Assembly: GCA_947498595.1 (NCBI GenBank)
Contig: CANMKX010000004.1
Coordinates: 124,001-188,000, forward strand
Length of the DNA: 64,000 nucleotides
Reading direction: 5' to 3'
Source: an uncultured Aquimarina sp.
Lineage (GTDB): Bacteria; Bacteroidota; Bacteroidia; Flavobacteriales; Flavobacteriaceae
Part shown: piece after piece, positions 46,216-55,380 of the stretch
Layout of the letters: each line of letters opens with the position of its first letter
Position numbering within the stretch: the first letter of the stretch is position 1
Made by a program: the position numbers and the translations under genes
Notes under the pieces: generated by a model
The model's input: the letters and a program-made list of their open reading frames with translations, nothing else
Databases searched by the model: none
What the model was told of the DNA's origin: nothing

Positions 46216-46643
46216 TTGTATCCTATTTCTTCTGTTAAAGGCGTTTTACTTTTAGCAAAATGCCCTGTTCCAAATGCAATCTCTTTTCCTTGTTCGTTTA
46301 TTAAAGTACTTTCTGCTATAAATAAATTTCTCGATTTAAATTTCACTTTACCTATAGCGGTAATAATTCCTGTATTAACTGGTCTAATTAGATTGATATT
46401 AAAATTTGTAGTCAAAACAAAAGCATCTCTCACAATTGAATTTACTGCAAAGAATGCAGCATCATCAAGCAGCTTAAAGTAAACAGATCCATGTATAGCT
46501 CCTAATGCATGAAAATACTTAGGTTCGATTGTTAATCCTATTTTTGCTATTTCTTCCTCTATAGAAACTGTGGTACTTTGATAAATCTCAGTATTCATAT
46601 TTGCACTGAGATACATTCGTTCTAATTTTTTATAATGTTCCAT
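46212..46643 (-). CDS. PaaI-like hotdog thioesterase
   Basis: 143 residues. The hotdog fold of PaaI/YigI-type thioesterases is shown by FHALGAIHGSVYFKLLDDAAFFAV, followed by LTTNFNINLIRPVNTGIITAIGKVKF and IAFGTGHFAKSK. The catalytic Asp of the family lies in the LLDDAAFF helix, and the GAIHG segment replaces the usual GxxHGG. The activity is probably acyl-CoA hydrolysis. It follows the lipoprotein gene by 10 bp. Confidence 0.8.
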   Translation of the reverse strand: MEHYKKLERMYLSANMNTEIYQSTTVSIEEEIAKIGLTIEPKYFHALGAIHGSVYFKLLDDAAFFAVNSIVRDAFVLTTNFNINLIRPVNTGIITAIGKVKFKSRNLFIAESTLINEQGKEIAFGTGHFAKSKTPLTEEIGYK

Positions 46644-46653
46644 GAATATAATG

Positions 46654-47049
46654 CTATTCTATTTTTAGTTTTTCTAGCATTTCAAGATAAGCTTTATTTG
46701 TCGTATTGGGAATTATTAAAACCTCATAACTAACATTTTTTATAATATACGATATACTATTCTCTATAGACGCTCCTTCTTCATGAGTGTTCATAATACT
46801 TTGAATAAACTCGTTTATCATAACCACTTCTCTATACGTAATTTCTCTACGATAGGTATTTAAAGAATCTTTATAAACAAAATATCCATTTACAAAACTC
46901 AATGTTATTTTTTCTTGAGATGGATCATTAATTTCTAAAGTAAAATCTTGAGAAGAAAATATCTTATTAACATTATCAATAGTAGTTGGTAACTGTTGTC
47001 CACAACTATACAACAATAGTGTTAACATTAATATTTTTATATAACGCAT
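46654..47049 (-). CDS. Uncharacterised small lipoprotein
   Basis: 131 residues. The lipoprotein signal ends at LLLYSC (cysteine at residue 16), and the mature part is about 115 residues with mixed beta strands (ITLSFVNGYFVYKD) and an alpha-helical tail. No domain is recognised. It is upstream of the thioesterase gene by 10 bp, and the pair is probably transcribed from a promoter near 47060. No function is inferred. Confidence 0.65.
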   Translation of the reverse strand: MRYIKILMLTLLLYSCGQQLPTTIDNVNKIFSSQDFTLEINDPSQEKITLSFVNGYFVYKDSLNTYRREITYREVVMINEFIQSIMNTHEEGASIENSISYIIKNVSYEVLIIPNTTNKAYLEMLEKLKIE

Positions 47050-47362
47050 TCTTTTTTATAGAGTTAGTACTCTTAATTTAACATACATTACATTTTTTAT
47101 TCGATTTACTAACTTTTCTCAAAATAACTCATATAACCACATATATTTCAATCATATTACAAATTAATTCAAACAAAATACAAAAATAATCATGTAAAAT
47201 GTTGTAACAAACAAACAATTGTTTTATATTTGCAGTGTACTACTTAATTAAGATTACATTATTTAAGGAAATCGCGACCCTTAATGCATTATTACACAAA
47301 ACTAGGAGTAAACCGAAAAGCCTAAATCAAAAGAGTAGGTCAATCATTTAATCAAAATTATT
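47050..47362. other. Promoter and long leader of the DUF2589 cassette
   Basis: 313 bp without a gene. It contains the promoter at 47202-47232 and then an unusually long leader of about 124 nt to the ATG at 47363. The leader is A-rich and I recognise no riboswitch. A short palindrome, CTTAATTAAG, lies at about 47243. Confidence 0.5.
47202..47232 (+). promoter_or_regulatory. Promoter of the DUF2589 cassette
   Basis: TTG at 47202-47204, a 20-bp spacer and TATATTTG at 47225-47232 match the Bacteroidota -33/-7 consensus. The start codon of the first gene is about 130 bp downstream. Confidence 0.6.
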
Positions 47363-47899
47363 ATGCCAGTAAATCCAAACGAAATCGCAAACATCAACTT
47401 CAGTGCAATGTTAGGTAGACCATTAACTGCCGTTATCGATGCTCAAGCTGCTGCAGCTTTATCAACTGTAGACTTTATCAACGAAGTTGGCTTAGACGAT
47501 GATGGAAATGTGAAAAATGTAAATTTCACATACAACAAGTTAGTAGACGGTACACCATCTGCCGTTACTCTATCTACTCCTTTACTTACAATCATACCTA
47601 TTCCTTATTTAAGAGTAGCAGATACAACTATTGATTTCAATGCTAAAATCTCTAGTGTAACAGAATCTTCTACGTCAAGCTCTCACAAATTAAATCTTAG
47701 TGCTGACCTTAGATTAAGATGGGGATTTGGTCGATTAAATTTCAAAGGTAGTTATGCATACCAAAAGAAAACTAGCTACGCAGACGAAGCTAGAAGATCG
47801 TATAGTATGAATATCAAAATCCATGCTGTACAAGATGAAATGCCAGCTGGTATGGGACGTGTTTTAGACATTCTTGAAGAAGTTATTACAGAAGCTTAA
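47363..47899 (+). CDS. DUF2589-family protein
   Basis: 178 residues, cytoplasmic, no signal peptide or membrane helix. The DUF2589 pattern is clear: MLGRPLTAVIDAQAAAALST, FINEVGL, STPLLTIIPIPYLRVADTTI and DFNAKISSV. The second half is beta-rich (LNLSADLRLRWGFGRLNFKG), then a helical tail. No function is known for the family. It is followed by an internal terminator before the next two genes, so it is probably made in larger amounts, as a structural or binding subunit would be. Its promoter is close to consensus. Confidence 0.85.
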   Translation: MPVNPNEIANINFSAMLGRPLTAVIDAQAAAALSTVDFINEVGLDDDGNVKNVNFTYNKLVDGTPSAVTLSTPLLTIIPIPYLRVADTTIDFNAKISSVTESSTSSSHKLNLSADLRLRWGFGRLNFKGSYAYQKKTSYADEARRSYSMNIKIHAVQDEMPAGMGRVLDILEEVITEA

Positions 47900-47928
47900 A
47901 TCTCAATAATTATAACTTGAAATTAATT

Positions 47929-47956
47929 AAGAAACCTCTACGGAGGTTTCTTTTCT
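47929..47956 (+). terminator. Internal terminator (attenuator) in the DUF2589 cassette
   Basis: A perfect 10-bp stem AAGAAACCTC/GAGGTTTCTT (47929-47938 with 47943-47952) with a 4-nt loop and a weak T-run. It lies between the first and second gene, 30 bp after the stop and 16 bp before the next start. Partial read-through would set subunit ratios. Confidence 0.65.
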
Positions 47957-47971
47957 CAAAACATCGAAATT

Positions 47972-48661
47972 ATGATTACACTAAAAGATTATATTGGTAA
48001 TATCCAAAAAGAAATTACAAATGCCAGAGTTCAGGCTGACTTAGAAACTTTATTAATTGCAAAAGAGTATGCTAACAATCCACTACTAAAACATTTTTCT
48101 GTCCCTAATATCAGAATGAAAGATGTTGAACTAAACATACCAGTAGCAATAGATAGAGTCAATGCCACTCCTGTAAACAAACTTACTCTTGAAGGAGCGA
48201 ATAATGTATATATAAAATCATTCCAAAAGGCTTACACTTATTTCAATGCAACAAATCCAGAGATCCCTAGAGAAATTAATCTTCAAGTAGAAGAAAAAAC
48301 AAGAGCTCTTGCTGAGCGATTTATTGCCGAAATAAACAACCCTAGAGCTAGAATTGACATCCCAGGATTAATAGAATCTTATGCAATACGTTATGCTGAA
48401 ACAACCTTCCCTTTTGTTGAAAAAACAACTAGGTTAGAACCTTATCAAAATTATATTGTTCCTGTAATAAAAAATGATTTTGAAAAAGATGAAACTTCTA
48501 TAGAAGATATTCCTGTAATAGTAGAGACATTACGCTTAAAAGAGATTAATGATCGTGAAAACATGATTACAATCAAAATGAATATCCGCGATGATGCTAT
48601 GGAGTGGTCTACAGAAACAAATGAAGATGGCTCAACTAGCCAAGTCCTTATTTATGAATAA
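47972..48661 (+). CDS. Uncharacterised DUF2589-associated protein
   Basis: 229 residues, soluble, no signal. The first half is helical (IGNIQKEITNARVQADLETL), followed by a strand-rich DVELNIPVAIDRV stretch. That stretch has the same flavour as the DUF2589 protein upstream, suggesting a shared fold or joint binding surface. The C-terminal part is acidic with alternating strands. I cannot name a domain. It is the second gene of the cassette (24 bp before the third). Calling it part of one system is an inference from position. Confidence 0.6.
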   Translation: MITLKDYIGNIQKEITNARVQADLETLLIAKEYANNPLLKHFSVPNIRMKDVELNIPVAIDRVNATPVNKLTLEGANNVYIKSFQKAYTYFNATNPEIPREINLQVEEKTRALAERFIAEINNPRARIDIPGLIESYAIRYAETTFPFVEKTTRLEPYQNYIVPVIKNDFEKDETSIEDIPVIVETLRLKEINDRENMITIKMNIRDDAMEWSTETNEDGSTSQVLIYE

Positions 48662-48685
48662 TAACTTTTTTTAAACATTTCTATT

Positions 48686-49222
48686 ATGAGAACTAGCATC
48701 ATCGAAAAACACATCTTTTTTGAATCTTCAATTTTTAAAGTTGGTCTTTTATCAGAACTCTATCGTTCTAAATCATCACGTTTTCATACTGAATTATCAT
48801 TATGGTTATCAGAAAATGAAACAGTATTAAAACAGTTTGGTTTCTCTGAGTCTAGTCAGTTTAGTTTACTAAGAAATCAGCTCTTTGCAACTAACTTAAA
48901 GAGAACTTCTCTTAAAAGAAAACAACAGTTTTTAATCATGGGAGAGTGTCTTGAAAAAGCACACGAAATTTTAACTAGATTATACGATCCTATTAAAGCT
49001 AAAATTGAACAAGGAAAAGAAACTGTACAACAAGTTTTGATTATAATTCAAGAAACGCCAGAGTTTGCTAAATCAAAAAAAGAGGATTTCAATAATTATA
49101 TCAAAAGAATTTGGAGTGTTCTTAAAAAAAATGCACAATTCAAATCAATTACAATTCAGTTGCGTACCATATTACCTGAAGTTGATATTTTAAGAATCAT
49201 TGCTGAAAAAATCGAATTATAA
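48686..49222 (+). CDS. Uncharacterised helical protein of the DUF2589 cassette
   Basis: 178 residues, with no signal or membrane helix, almost entirely amphipathic helices (for example FLIMGECLEKAHEILTRLYD) with a charged tail. No domain is recognised. It has low-complexity Ser/Leu at the N-terminus and a Lys/Glu-rich C-terminal helix. It follows the 229-residue gene by 24 bp and is the last gene before the terminator at about 49337. Its function is unknown; it may be a chaperone or regulator of the DUF2589 pair. Confidence 0.6.
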   Translation: MRTSIIEKHIFFESSIFKVGLLSELYRSKSSRFHTELSLWLSENETVLKQFGFSESSQFSLLRNQLFATNLKRTSLKRKQQFLIMGECLEKAHEILTRLYDPIKAKIEQGKETVQQVLIIIQETPEFAKSKKEDFNNYIKRIWSVLKKNAQFKSITIQLRTILPEVDILRIIAEKIEL

Positions 49223-49333
49223 AATCAATTTTTCATCATTCAAAAAACAAACAGTACACGTAAACACACTCAACTTTGCATTTCAATCAACAAACAATAG
49301 TTGTATTTCATGAAATAGCTATTACTATTTCAT

Positions 49334-49367
49334 AAAAAAAGCGTAGTTCTCATCAAACTACGCTTTT
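49334..49367. terminator. Bidirectional terminator
   Basis: The stem GCGTAGTT/AACTACGC (49341-49348 with 49356-49363) is extended by A/T pairs around a 7-nt loop, with A- and T-runs on both sides. It separates the DUF2589 cassette from hemF, which runs the opposite way. Confidence 0.75.
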
Positions 49368-49403
49368 ATTTTAATCAAAAAAATTGTTCCGATTTATTCT
49401 GTT

Positions 49404-50306
49404 TTATATCCAATCAATAGGTTTTTGTAAAACTTTAATTAATTTTTCTTCTTCACTACCTTCTATTGGATGGTAATCATATCTCCATTGTACATGTGGT
49501 GGTAAACTCATTAAGATACTTTCGATTCGTCCATTAGTTTTTAAACCAAACAAAGTTCCTTTATCATGTACCAGATTAAACTCTACATAACGTCCTCTTC
49601 GTATTTCCTGCCAATCTCTTTGCTCTTTGGTATATGGTAATTCTTTTCTTTTCTCTACAATAGGCACATACGCCTCTAAAAAGCTATTCCCTACCTCAGT
49701 TACAAAGTTATACCACTGCTGCATAGACATACTCTCAGTTTCTTTACAGTAATCAAAAAACAACCCTCCTATACCTCTTCCTTCTCCTCTATGGCTATTG
49801 TAAAAATACGTGTCGCATCGTTTTTTATAGTTTTCATAAAAACTAGTATCATGCTTATCACAAGCATTTTTACAAACAGTATGAAAATGAATCGCATCTT
49901 CATCAAATAAATAATAAGGCGTTAAATCTTGTCCTCCACCAAACCATTGCTTAATAACTTCTCCCGTTTTATCATACATTTCAAAATAACGCCAATTAGC
50001 ATGCACCGTAGGGATCATAGGATTTTTAGGGTGTAACACCAAAGACAATCCACAAGCAAAAAAATCACAATCTTCTACTTGAAAATATTTTTGCATTGCT
50101 TCTGGTAAAGCCCCATGTACAGCTGATATATTAACTCCTCCTTTTTCAAATACATCTCCATTTTCTATCACACGAGTTCTTCCACCTCCACCTTCTGGGC
50201 GTTTCCACAAATCTTCTTGAAACGTAGCTTTTCCATCAATAGCTTCTAATCCAGAAGTTATTGTATCTTGTAATTCTTGTATATATTGATAAAACTGATC
50301 TTTCAC
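49404..50306 (-). CDS. hemF: Oxygen-dependent coproporphyrinogen III oxidase
   Basis: 300 residues of the HemF family. Typical blocks are GGGGRTRVIENGDVFEKGGV, PTVHANWRYFEM, GGGQDLTPYYLF and SHRGEGRGIGGLFFDY. It converts coproporphyrinogen III to protoporphyrinogen IX with O2. It is the terminal gene of an EI24-hemF pair (5-bp gap), behind a terminator that ends the hemA-C-D-E operon. The oxygen-dependent form fits an aerobe. Confidence 0.95.
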   Translation of the reverse strand: MKDQFYQYIQELQDTITSGLEAIDGKATFQEDLWKRPEGGGGRTRVIENGDVFEKGGVNISAVHGALPEAMQKYFQVEDCDFFACGLSLVLHPKNPMIPTVHANWRYFEMYDKTGEVIKQWFGGGQDLTPYYLFDEDAIHFHTVCKNACDKHDTSFYENYKKRCDTYFYNSHRGEGRGIGGLFFDYCKETESMSMQQWYNFVTEVGNSFLEAYVPIVEKRKELPYTKEQRDWQEIRRGRYVEFNLVHDKGTLFGLKTNGRIESILMSLPPHVQWRYDYHPIEGSEEEKLIKVLQKPIDWI

Positions 50307-50311
50307 GGTTT

Positions 50312-51106
50312 CTATTGTTTATCTATTGAATGTGGTACAGGTTTTATATCTGCAACAACAGTTAGTAATTCTTCCTCTTTTAATATCGAAATGGTTTCTG
50401 TAGAAGCTGCTACTACAGCTATTGGTAAAGTAACAATAATTCCTATTACCGGAATAAAAAGCATTAATACAAATATAATTCCGTTTCCTATAGCTGTTCC
50501 CCTATTCTTTTTTACAAAGGCTATACTTTCTTTATACGAAAAATGTCGTTCCATTGTATAATCCATGTTTCCAAAGCCTACGTAATATGCTTGTATTACA
50601 AAAATTAATATTGTTGTAATAATCCCTACTCCAGGTATAATCCCTAATAATAATAACGGAATAATATATAATAATTCTTTTATTAGATTTCGTACATTAA
50701 TACGGATACCACGCATTAATTGCTCTCCAAAAGAAGTTTTTCTATGCTTATATACTTTATCTCCTCTAAAATGAGCTTCTATTTTTTCTGAAACTGGACT
50801 CATAAATGGTGCAGACAATGCTAATACAATATGTTTATATAAGATAAGACCTAAAATCAAAACTATAAATCCACCTATAAATTTACTGATAGTAGTAAAA
50901 GTCTCTGATCCCCATTCCCATACCCAAGCATTGGCTATGAAATTACCAATAGGTGATGCTAAAAAATACGCTAGTGTTATAAATAATATTGCTGTTACAA
51001 TACTAATCATGATAGGTATTGCAAAATATTTCCAAAGCTTTAATTTTGACAATAATCCAAAAGCTCCAAAATAAGCTTTAATTCCATTAAAAACTGCTTT
51101 TAACAT
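50312..51106 (-). CDS. EI24-domain membrane protein
   Basis: 264 residues with about six membrane helices (for example LLSKLKLWKYFAIPIMISIV, FIGGFIVLILGLILY and NGIIFVLMLFIPVIGIIVTL). The pattern MSPVSEKIEAHFRG is characteristic of the EI24 domain, shared with the sulfate transporter CysZ. The substrate is unknown. It lies between hemE and hemF and overlaps neither. Association with haem genes here is positional only. Confidence 0.85.
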   Translation of the reverse strand: MLKAVFNGIKAYFGAFGLLSKLKLWKYFAIPIMISIVTAILFITLAYFLASPIGNFIANAWVWEWGSETFTTISKFIGGFIVLILGLILYKHIVLALSAPFMSPVSEKIEAHFRGDKVYKHRKTSFGEQLMRGIRINVRNLIKELLYIIPLLLLGIIPGVGIITTILIFVIQAYYVGFGNMDYTMERHFSYKESIAFVKKNRGTAIGNGIIFVLMLFIPVIGIIVTLPIAVVAASTETISILKEEELLTVVADIKPVPHSIDKQ

Positions 51107-51169
51107 TTTCTTCTTTTTGATTACCTCTATTAGTAGCTAAATCATATATAATGTTTCAGATTTTTATAA

Positions 51170-51211
51170 AAAAACCACTATCAATTCTTTATAAGGTTTA
51201 TGATAGTGGTT
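51170..51211 (-). terminator. Terminator of the hemA-C-D-E operon
   Basis: AACCACTATCA (51173-51183) pairs with TGATAGTGGTT (51201-51211) around a 17-nt loop, with the T-run on the minus strand. It lies between hemE and the EI24 gene. Confidence 0.75.
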
Positions 51212-51234
51212 CTATTTTTTATAGCTATCTAATC

Positions 51235-52260
51235 TTAATTCCCATAAGACTTTACTGCTTCAACAAATGCTTTTGCATTATCAACAGGGATATTAGGTAA
51301 AATACCGTGTCCTAAGTTTGCGATATAACGATCTTTTCCAAATTCGTTTATCATTTGTACTGCCATTTTTTTAATCTCCGCTGGTGGAGATAATAATCTC
51401 GAAGGATCGAAATTACCTTGTAGAGTAATCTTCCCTCCTGTTAAATATCTAGCATTACGAGCAGAGCATGTCCAATCTACTCCTAAGGCTGAAGCTCCTG
51501 ATTGCGCCATTTCTTGTAACGCAAACCAACATCCTTTACCAAAAGCAATAACTGGAGTTTCATCCTTTAATGCATCAATTATTTGCTGTATATATTTCCA
51601 AGAAAACTCTTGATAATCTGTAGGTGATAACATACCTCCCCAACTATCAAATACTTGAACTGCATCTACTCCAGCAACCACTTTTGCTTTTAAATATGCA
51701 ATAGTAGTATCCGTTATTTTCTGTAATAATGTATGTGCTGCTATTGGATTGGTAAAACAAAACTCTTTAGCTTTATCAAAATTCTTTGATCCTTGACCTT
51801 GTACAGCATAACATAATATAGTCCATGGAGATCCAGCAAAACCAATCAATGGCACTTCATCATTCAATGCTTCTTTGGTCATCTTAACAGCCTCTAGAAC
51901 ATACCCTAAAGCTTCTTCTATATTGGGTACTATAACTTGATCAACATCTGCTTGAGTACGAACAGGATTGGGTAACCATGGTCCAATACCATCTTTCATT
52001 TGCACTTCAATGTTCATTGCTTGAGGTACTACCAAAATATCGCTGAAAAGAATAGCTGCATCTGTTCCCACTTGATGAATAGGCATTACTGTAATTTCAG
52101 TAGCTAATTCTGGAGTACGACATCTTGTAAAGAAGTCATATTTTGCTTTTAATTTCATAAAATCAGGTAAATACCTTCCTGCTTGTCTCATCATCCATAC
52201 TGGCGGACGTTCTACAGTTTCTCCTTTTAATGCTCTTAAAAATAAGTCGTTCTTTATCAT
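51235..52260 (-). CDS. hemE: Uroporphyrinogen decarboxylase
   Basis: 341 residues. The family start [16 protein letters not shown] has the conserved arginines, and other blocks are [41 protein letters not shown] and [14 protein letters not shown]. It decarboxylates uroporphyrinogen III to coproporphyrinogen III. It is the last gene of the hemA, hemC, hemD, hemE operon; the gap to hemD is 29 bp. Confidence 0.96.
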   Translation of the reverse strand: MIKNDLFLRALKGETVERPPVWMMRQAGRYLPDFMKLKAKYDFFTRCRTPELATEITVMPIHQVGTDAAILFSDILVVPQAMNIEVQMKDGIGPWLPNPVRTQADVDQVIVPNIEEALGYVLEAVKMTKEALNDEVPLIGFAGSPWTILCYAVQGQGSKNFDKAKEFCFTNPIAAHTLLQKITDTTIAYLKAKVVAGVDAVQVFDSWGGMLSPTDYQEFSWKYIQQIIDALKDETPVIAFGKGCWFALQEMAQSGASALGVDWTCSARNARYLTGGKITLQGNFDPSRLLSPPAEIKKMAVQMINEFGKDRYIANLGHGILPNIPVDNAKAFVEAVKSYGN

Positions 52261-52289
52261 AATTATGGTAGTATTCGCTATCTCTTTTA

Positions 52290-53000
52290 TTAATTTTTAA
52301 AATGCTTTATTGCTTGCACAATCACATTTTCTATAGTAGGCGTAGTGGCTACAACTACTTTATTTGTATGTTTTCTTGCTGTTCTTGCTGTAGTTTCTCC
52401 TATGCAAAAAGCAACAGATTCTCCTATTAAATTTTGCTCTAAAAAACTATCAACCCCTGATGGACTAAAAAATAGTATTCCATCAAAAGTACGTTCTATT
52501 TTTTTAGACCTTAAATATGTTTTATATATTTCTGTTTCCTCAAAATCAACATCGTATTGTTTCAATAATTGAGGTAGCTCATCTCTTCTTTTATTTCCGC
52601 AAAAAAAATGAAATTGCTCATTCTTACAATATTCTATAATAAAAACTGCTAATTCTTTTGCTGCTTTAGCTACATATCGAACTTGAATTCCTTTTTTTTC
52701 AAATAACAGTTTTGATTTATTCCCTACACAAAAAACAGTTTTCTTATTCAACTCTTTAATAGGTATCTCTTCTATCAAAATTGATGCTGCATATTGACTG
52801 GTTACAATAATATTCTCTGCAACAATAGGTGAATATAAAAATGATTTTTCTTTTTGTATAAAACTAAATGAAACAAAACTTAAGTGAGCATTTAATAATA
52901 ATTCCTGCTGCGCTATAGTCATTTTTTTGGTCACCAATACTGTCACTTGCTCCTTATTAAAAGATTCTTTTTCAGCATTTTGATGTATCGCAGTATCCAA
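52290..53000 (-). CDS. hemD: Uroporphyrinogen-III synthase
   Basis: 236 residues. HemD is poorly conserved, but the two-domain pattern is visible ([43 protein letters not shown]). It closes hydroxymethylbilane into uroporphyrinogen III. Position between hemC and hemE settles the call. The start chosen is a TTG at 53000; an internal GTG about 17 codons later would remove a non-conserved tail and is a real alternative. The gap to hemC is 9 bp. Confidence 0.88.
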   Translation of the reverse strand: MDTAIHQNAEKESFNKEQVTVLVTKKMTIAQQELLLNAHLSFVSFSFIQKEKSFLYSPIVAENIIVTSQYAASILIEEIPIKELNKKTVFCVGNKSKLLFEKKGIQVRYVAKAAKELAVFIIEYCKNEQFHFFCGNKRRDELPQLLKQYDVDFEETEIYKTYLRSKKIERTFDGILFFSPSGVDSFLEQNLIGESVAFCIGETTARTARKHTNKVVVATTPTIENVIVQAIKHFKN

Positions 53001-53009
53001 AATCAGTTA

Positions 53010-53924
53010 TTATTTATCCAATGCTTCTTTTATTCGGCGCATTAAATCTGCCGCACCATCATTTAATAATTCTTCAGCACATTTCTTCCCAAAGCCTTTA
53101 CTCTCTTCAGTCTTTATTGATTTTTTCAATGTAAACTTCTCAGTCCCATCAAGGCTAAAGACTGCACCTTCAAAATGAATATCATCTCCTTCAATTACCG
53201 CTAATGCTCCAATAGGTGCTGTACATCCACCTTCAAGAGTTCTTAAAAACTCTCGTTCAATATGTACTGCTAATTGAGAAGGTTTATCGTTTAGTTTTTC
53301 TAGAGCTTCTCTACAATAGGCATCTGTTTCCATAGCAACTACTAACATTGCTCCTTGAGCTGGTGCTGGAATCATCCAATCCAAATCAATAAACGATTCT
53401 GGCTTCAGGTTAATTCGTTCTAATCCTGCTGCTGCAAAAATAGCTCCATTCCAATCACCATCATTTAATTTTTGCATTCGTGTATTTACATTTCCTCTTA
53501 AATCAACAACTTGATGAGAAGGGTATTTATGTAGCCATTGAGCTTTACGTCTTAAACTTCCAGTAGCAATAGTCCCGTTATTATCAAGAAAGTCAGTTCC
53601 TTTATGCACTAAGATATCCTGTACATTTGCTCGTTCTAACACTGCTGCTTCTACAATTCCTTTAGGTAATGCCGTTGGTACATCTTTCATGGAATGAACA
53701 GCAATATCAATAGACCCTTGCAACATTGCAACATCTAATGTTTTTGTAAAAATTCCTGTAATTCCTAATTCGTATAACGGTTTATCCAAAATTAAATCAC
53801 CTGTAGATTTTACAGGAAGTAATTCTGTTTTATATCCCAGTTCTTCTAATTGTCGTTGTACAGTATGTGCTTGCCACATGGCAAGTTCACTATCTCTAGT
53901 ACCTATGCGAATCGTTTTATTCAC
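53010..53924 (-). CDS. hemC: Porphobilinogen deaminase (hydroxymethylbilane synthase)
   Basis: 304 residues, normal length. RIGTRDSELAMWQAH opens the protein, HSMKDVPTALP and TGSLRRKAQWLH are the substrate-binding blocks, and the dipyrromethane cofactor is carried on Cys234 in EGGCTAPIGA. It polymerises four porphobilinogen units. It is second in the hem operon, 4 bp after hemA. Confidence 0.96.
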   Translation of the reverse strand: MNKTIRIGTRDSELAMWQAHTVQRQLEELGYKTELLPVKSTGDLILDKPLYELGITGIFTKTLDVAMLQGSIDIAVHSMKDVPTALPKGIVEAAVLERANVQDILVHKGTDFLDNNGTIATGSLRRKAQWLHKYPSHQVVDLRGNVNTRMQKLNDGDWNGAIFAAAGLERINLKPESFIDLDWMIPAPAQGAMLVVAMETDAYCREALEKLNDKPSQLAVHIEREFLRTLEGGCTAPIGALAVIEGDDIHFEGAVFSLDGTEKFTLKKSIKTEESKGFGKKCAEELLNDGAADLMRRIKEALDK

Positions 53925-53928
53925 GATT

Positions 53929-55179
53929 TTATGAGTTTTGTAATTGGAAAACTTTTTGGATCAACTCAATACTATCACTTGCTGAAGCGACATCATCTTT
54001 AAGGTGATTTGCAAAATGAGTTGTTATTTTTTGTATAATACGATCACTTATAATCGTTGCTTGCTCTTCATTAAAATCAGAAATCTTTTTACGCTGAAAA
54101 TCAATCTCTGCTGTTTTTAAATCTGTAAGCTTATTTTTTAAAGCTTTAATAGTAGGTGCAAACTTTCTAGTTTCTAACCAACTATCAAATTCCCCTCTAA
54201 TTTCTTCAATAATAGCCTCTGCTTGTGGTATATACTGTTTTCTTCTTTCTAAAGTATCATCAGTCATTTGCGATAAATGATCCAAATGTACTAAAGTAAC
54301 ATTTGATAGTTCTGTTACATCATCAGCCACATTTTTAGGTATAGAAAGATCTAATATCAATAATGGCTTTTCTCTATAAATTAATTCTTTTGAAATTGTT
54401 GGGTTTTGAGCTCCTGTTGCAACAATCAAAATATCGGTATTCGAAATCTCAGATTGAATATTCGCATAATCTTTTACGATTAAATTAAACTTCCCTGCTA
54501 TTTCTTCTGCTTTCGTTTTTGTACGATTTATTAGCGTAATATGCTCATTTTTGGTATGTTTAATTAAATTCTCACAGGTATTACGCCCTATTTTCCCTGT
54601 ACCAAAAAGTAAAATGTTTTTTTCTGAAATATTTTCTACATTATTTAAAATATAATGTACCGATGCAAAAGAAACTGAAGTTGCTCCTGAAGATATCTCC
54701 GTTTCGTTTTTAATACGTTTACTTGCCTGGATTACAGCATTAATCAATCGCTCTGTAAAAGGATTTGTCATCCCAATAGCTTTAGATTCTCTAAAACTTT
54801 TTTTAAGTTGACTAATAATTTCAAAATCCCCAAGAATTTGACTATCTAAACCTGTCCCCACTTTGAATAAATGCGCTATAGCTTGACTATTTTTATGTAC
54901 ATAAGCTACTTTCTCAAACTCTTCTACAGTACCATGTGTATGCTCACATAATAATTTTATCAATTGGAAAGGATGCTGAGCAAAACCATATAACTCTGTA
55001 CGATTACATGTTGATGTAATCAATAATGAATCAATACCTTCTTTTTTGGCTTGTTCTAAAATTACTTGCTTAGCTTCATCACTCACACTAAAGTGACCTC
55101 GAATTTTAGCATCAGCTTTTTTATAACTAAGTCCTATGGTATAAAAATTTTTTCCTCTAGCTTTTAAATGGGGCTCCAT
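53929..55179 (-). CDS. hemA: Glutamyl-tRNA reductase
   Basis: 416 residues of the C5-pathway enzyme. The catalytic cysteine is Cys58 in STCNRTELYGF, with the Rossmann loop LLFGTGKIG and a C-terminal dimerisation helix region. It makes glutamate-1-semialdehyde from glutamyl-tRNA, the first committed and usually regulated step of haem synthesis. It heads the operon and is divergent from an AraC-type regulator; the shared 200-bp region carries a 21-bp direct repeat. Confidence 0.95.
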   Translation of the reverse strand: MEPHLKARGKNFYTIGLSYKKADAKIRGHFSVSDEAKQVILEQAKKEGIDSLLITSTCNRTELYGFAQHPFQLIKLLCEHTHGTVEEFEKVAYVHKNSQAIAHLFKVGTGLDSQILGDFEIISQLKKSFRESKAIGMTNPFTERLINAVIQASKRIKNETEISSGATSVSFASVHYILNNVENISEKNILLFGTGKIGRNTCENLIKHTKNEHITLINRTKTKAEEIAGKFNLIVKDYANIQSEISNTDILIVATGAQNPTISKELIYREKPLLILDLSIPKNVADDVTELSNVTLVHLDHLSQMTDDTLERRKQYIPQAEAIIEEIRGEFDSWLETRKFAPTIKALKNKLTDLKTAEIDFQRKKISDFNEEQATIISDRIIQKITTHFANHLKDDVASASDSIELIQKVFQLQNS

Positions 55180-55203
55180 GAATCTTTTCTAAATTTTCCT
55201 CAA

Positions 55204-55211
55204 CAAAAATA
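55204..55211 (-). promoter_or_regulatory. Candidate -7 element of hemA
   Basis: TATTTTTG on the minus strand, 24 bp upstream of the hemA ATG. No clear TTTG at -33; the first copy of the 21-bp repeat (55228-55248) covers that position. Confidence 0.45.
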
Positions 55212-55227
55212 TCGCAGATCACTTCAT

Positions 55228-55248
55228 AAAAATAACGCTGAAAGAATT
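55228..55248 (+). repeat. 21-bp direct repeat, copy 1, hemA side
   Basis: A 21-bp exact copy, with core TAACGCTGAAAG, of the sequence at 55396-55416; the two starts are 168 bp apart. This copy sits just above the hemA -7 element. Part of it (55229-55239) is also inverted at 55262-55272, a second half-site. Confidence 0.8.
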
Positions 55249-55272
55249 TTTAATATCGATAAGCGTTATTTT
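55229..55272. repeat. 11-bp inverted repeat in the hemA/AraC region
   Basis: AAAATAACGCT (55229-55239) pairs with AGCGTTATTTT (55262-55272). The 22-bp spacing makes a dyad operator more likely than a terminator. Confidence 0.55.
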
Positions 55273-55280
55273 AAATGCTT

Positions 55281-55314
55281 TTTGATCAAAATCCCGTATA
55301 AACCCCTATTTTTG
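55281..55314 (+). promoter_or_regulatory. Promoter of the AraC gene
   Basis: TTTG at 55281-55284, a 22-bp spacer and TATTTTTG at 55307-55314. The start codon at 55381 is 66 bp downstream. Confidence 0.55.
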
Positions 55315-55380
55315 TAGTGTTCACAAGAATCCCTTTATCGATAGTTTAGATTCAATCTAAATAGTAAACTTTAAAATAAC

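Noticed and set aside
47243..47252. CTTAATTAAG palindrome as an operator
   Set aside because: It is AT-rich and only 10 bp, which is expected by chance in this sequence.
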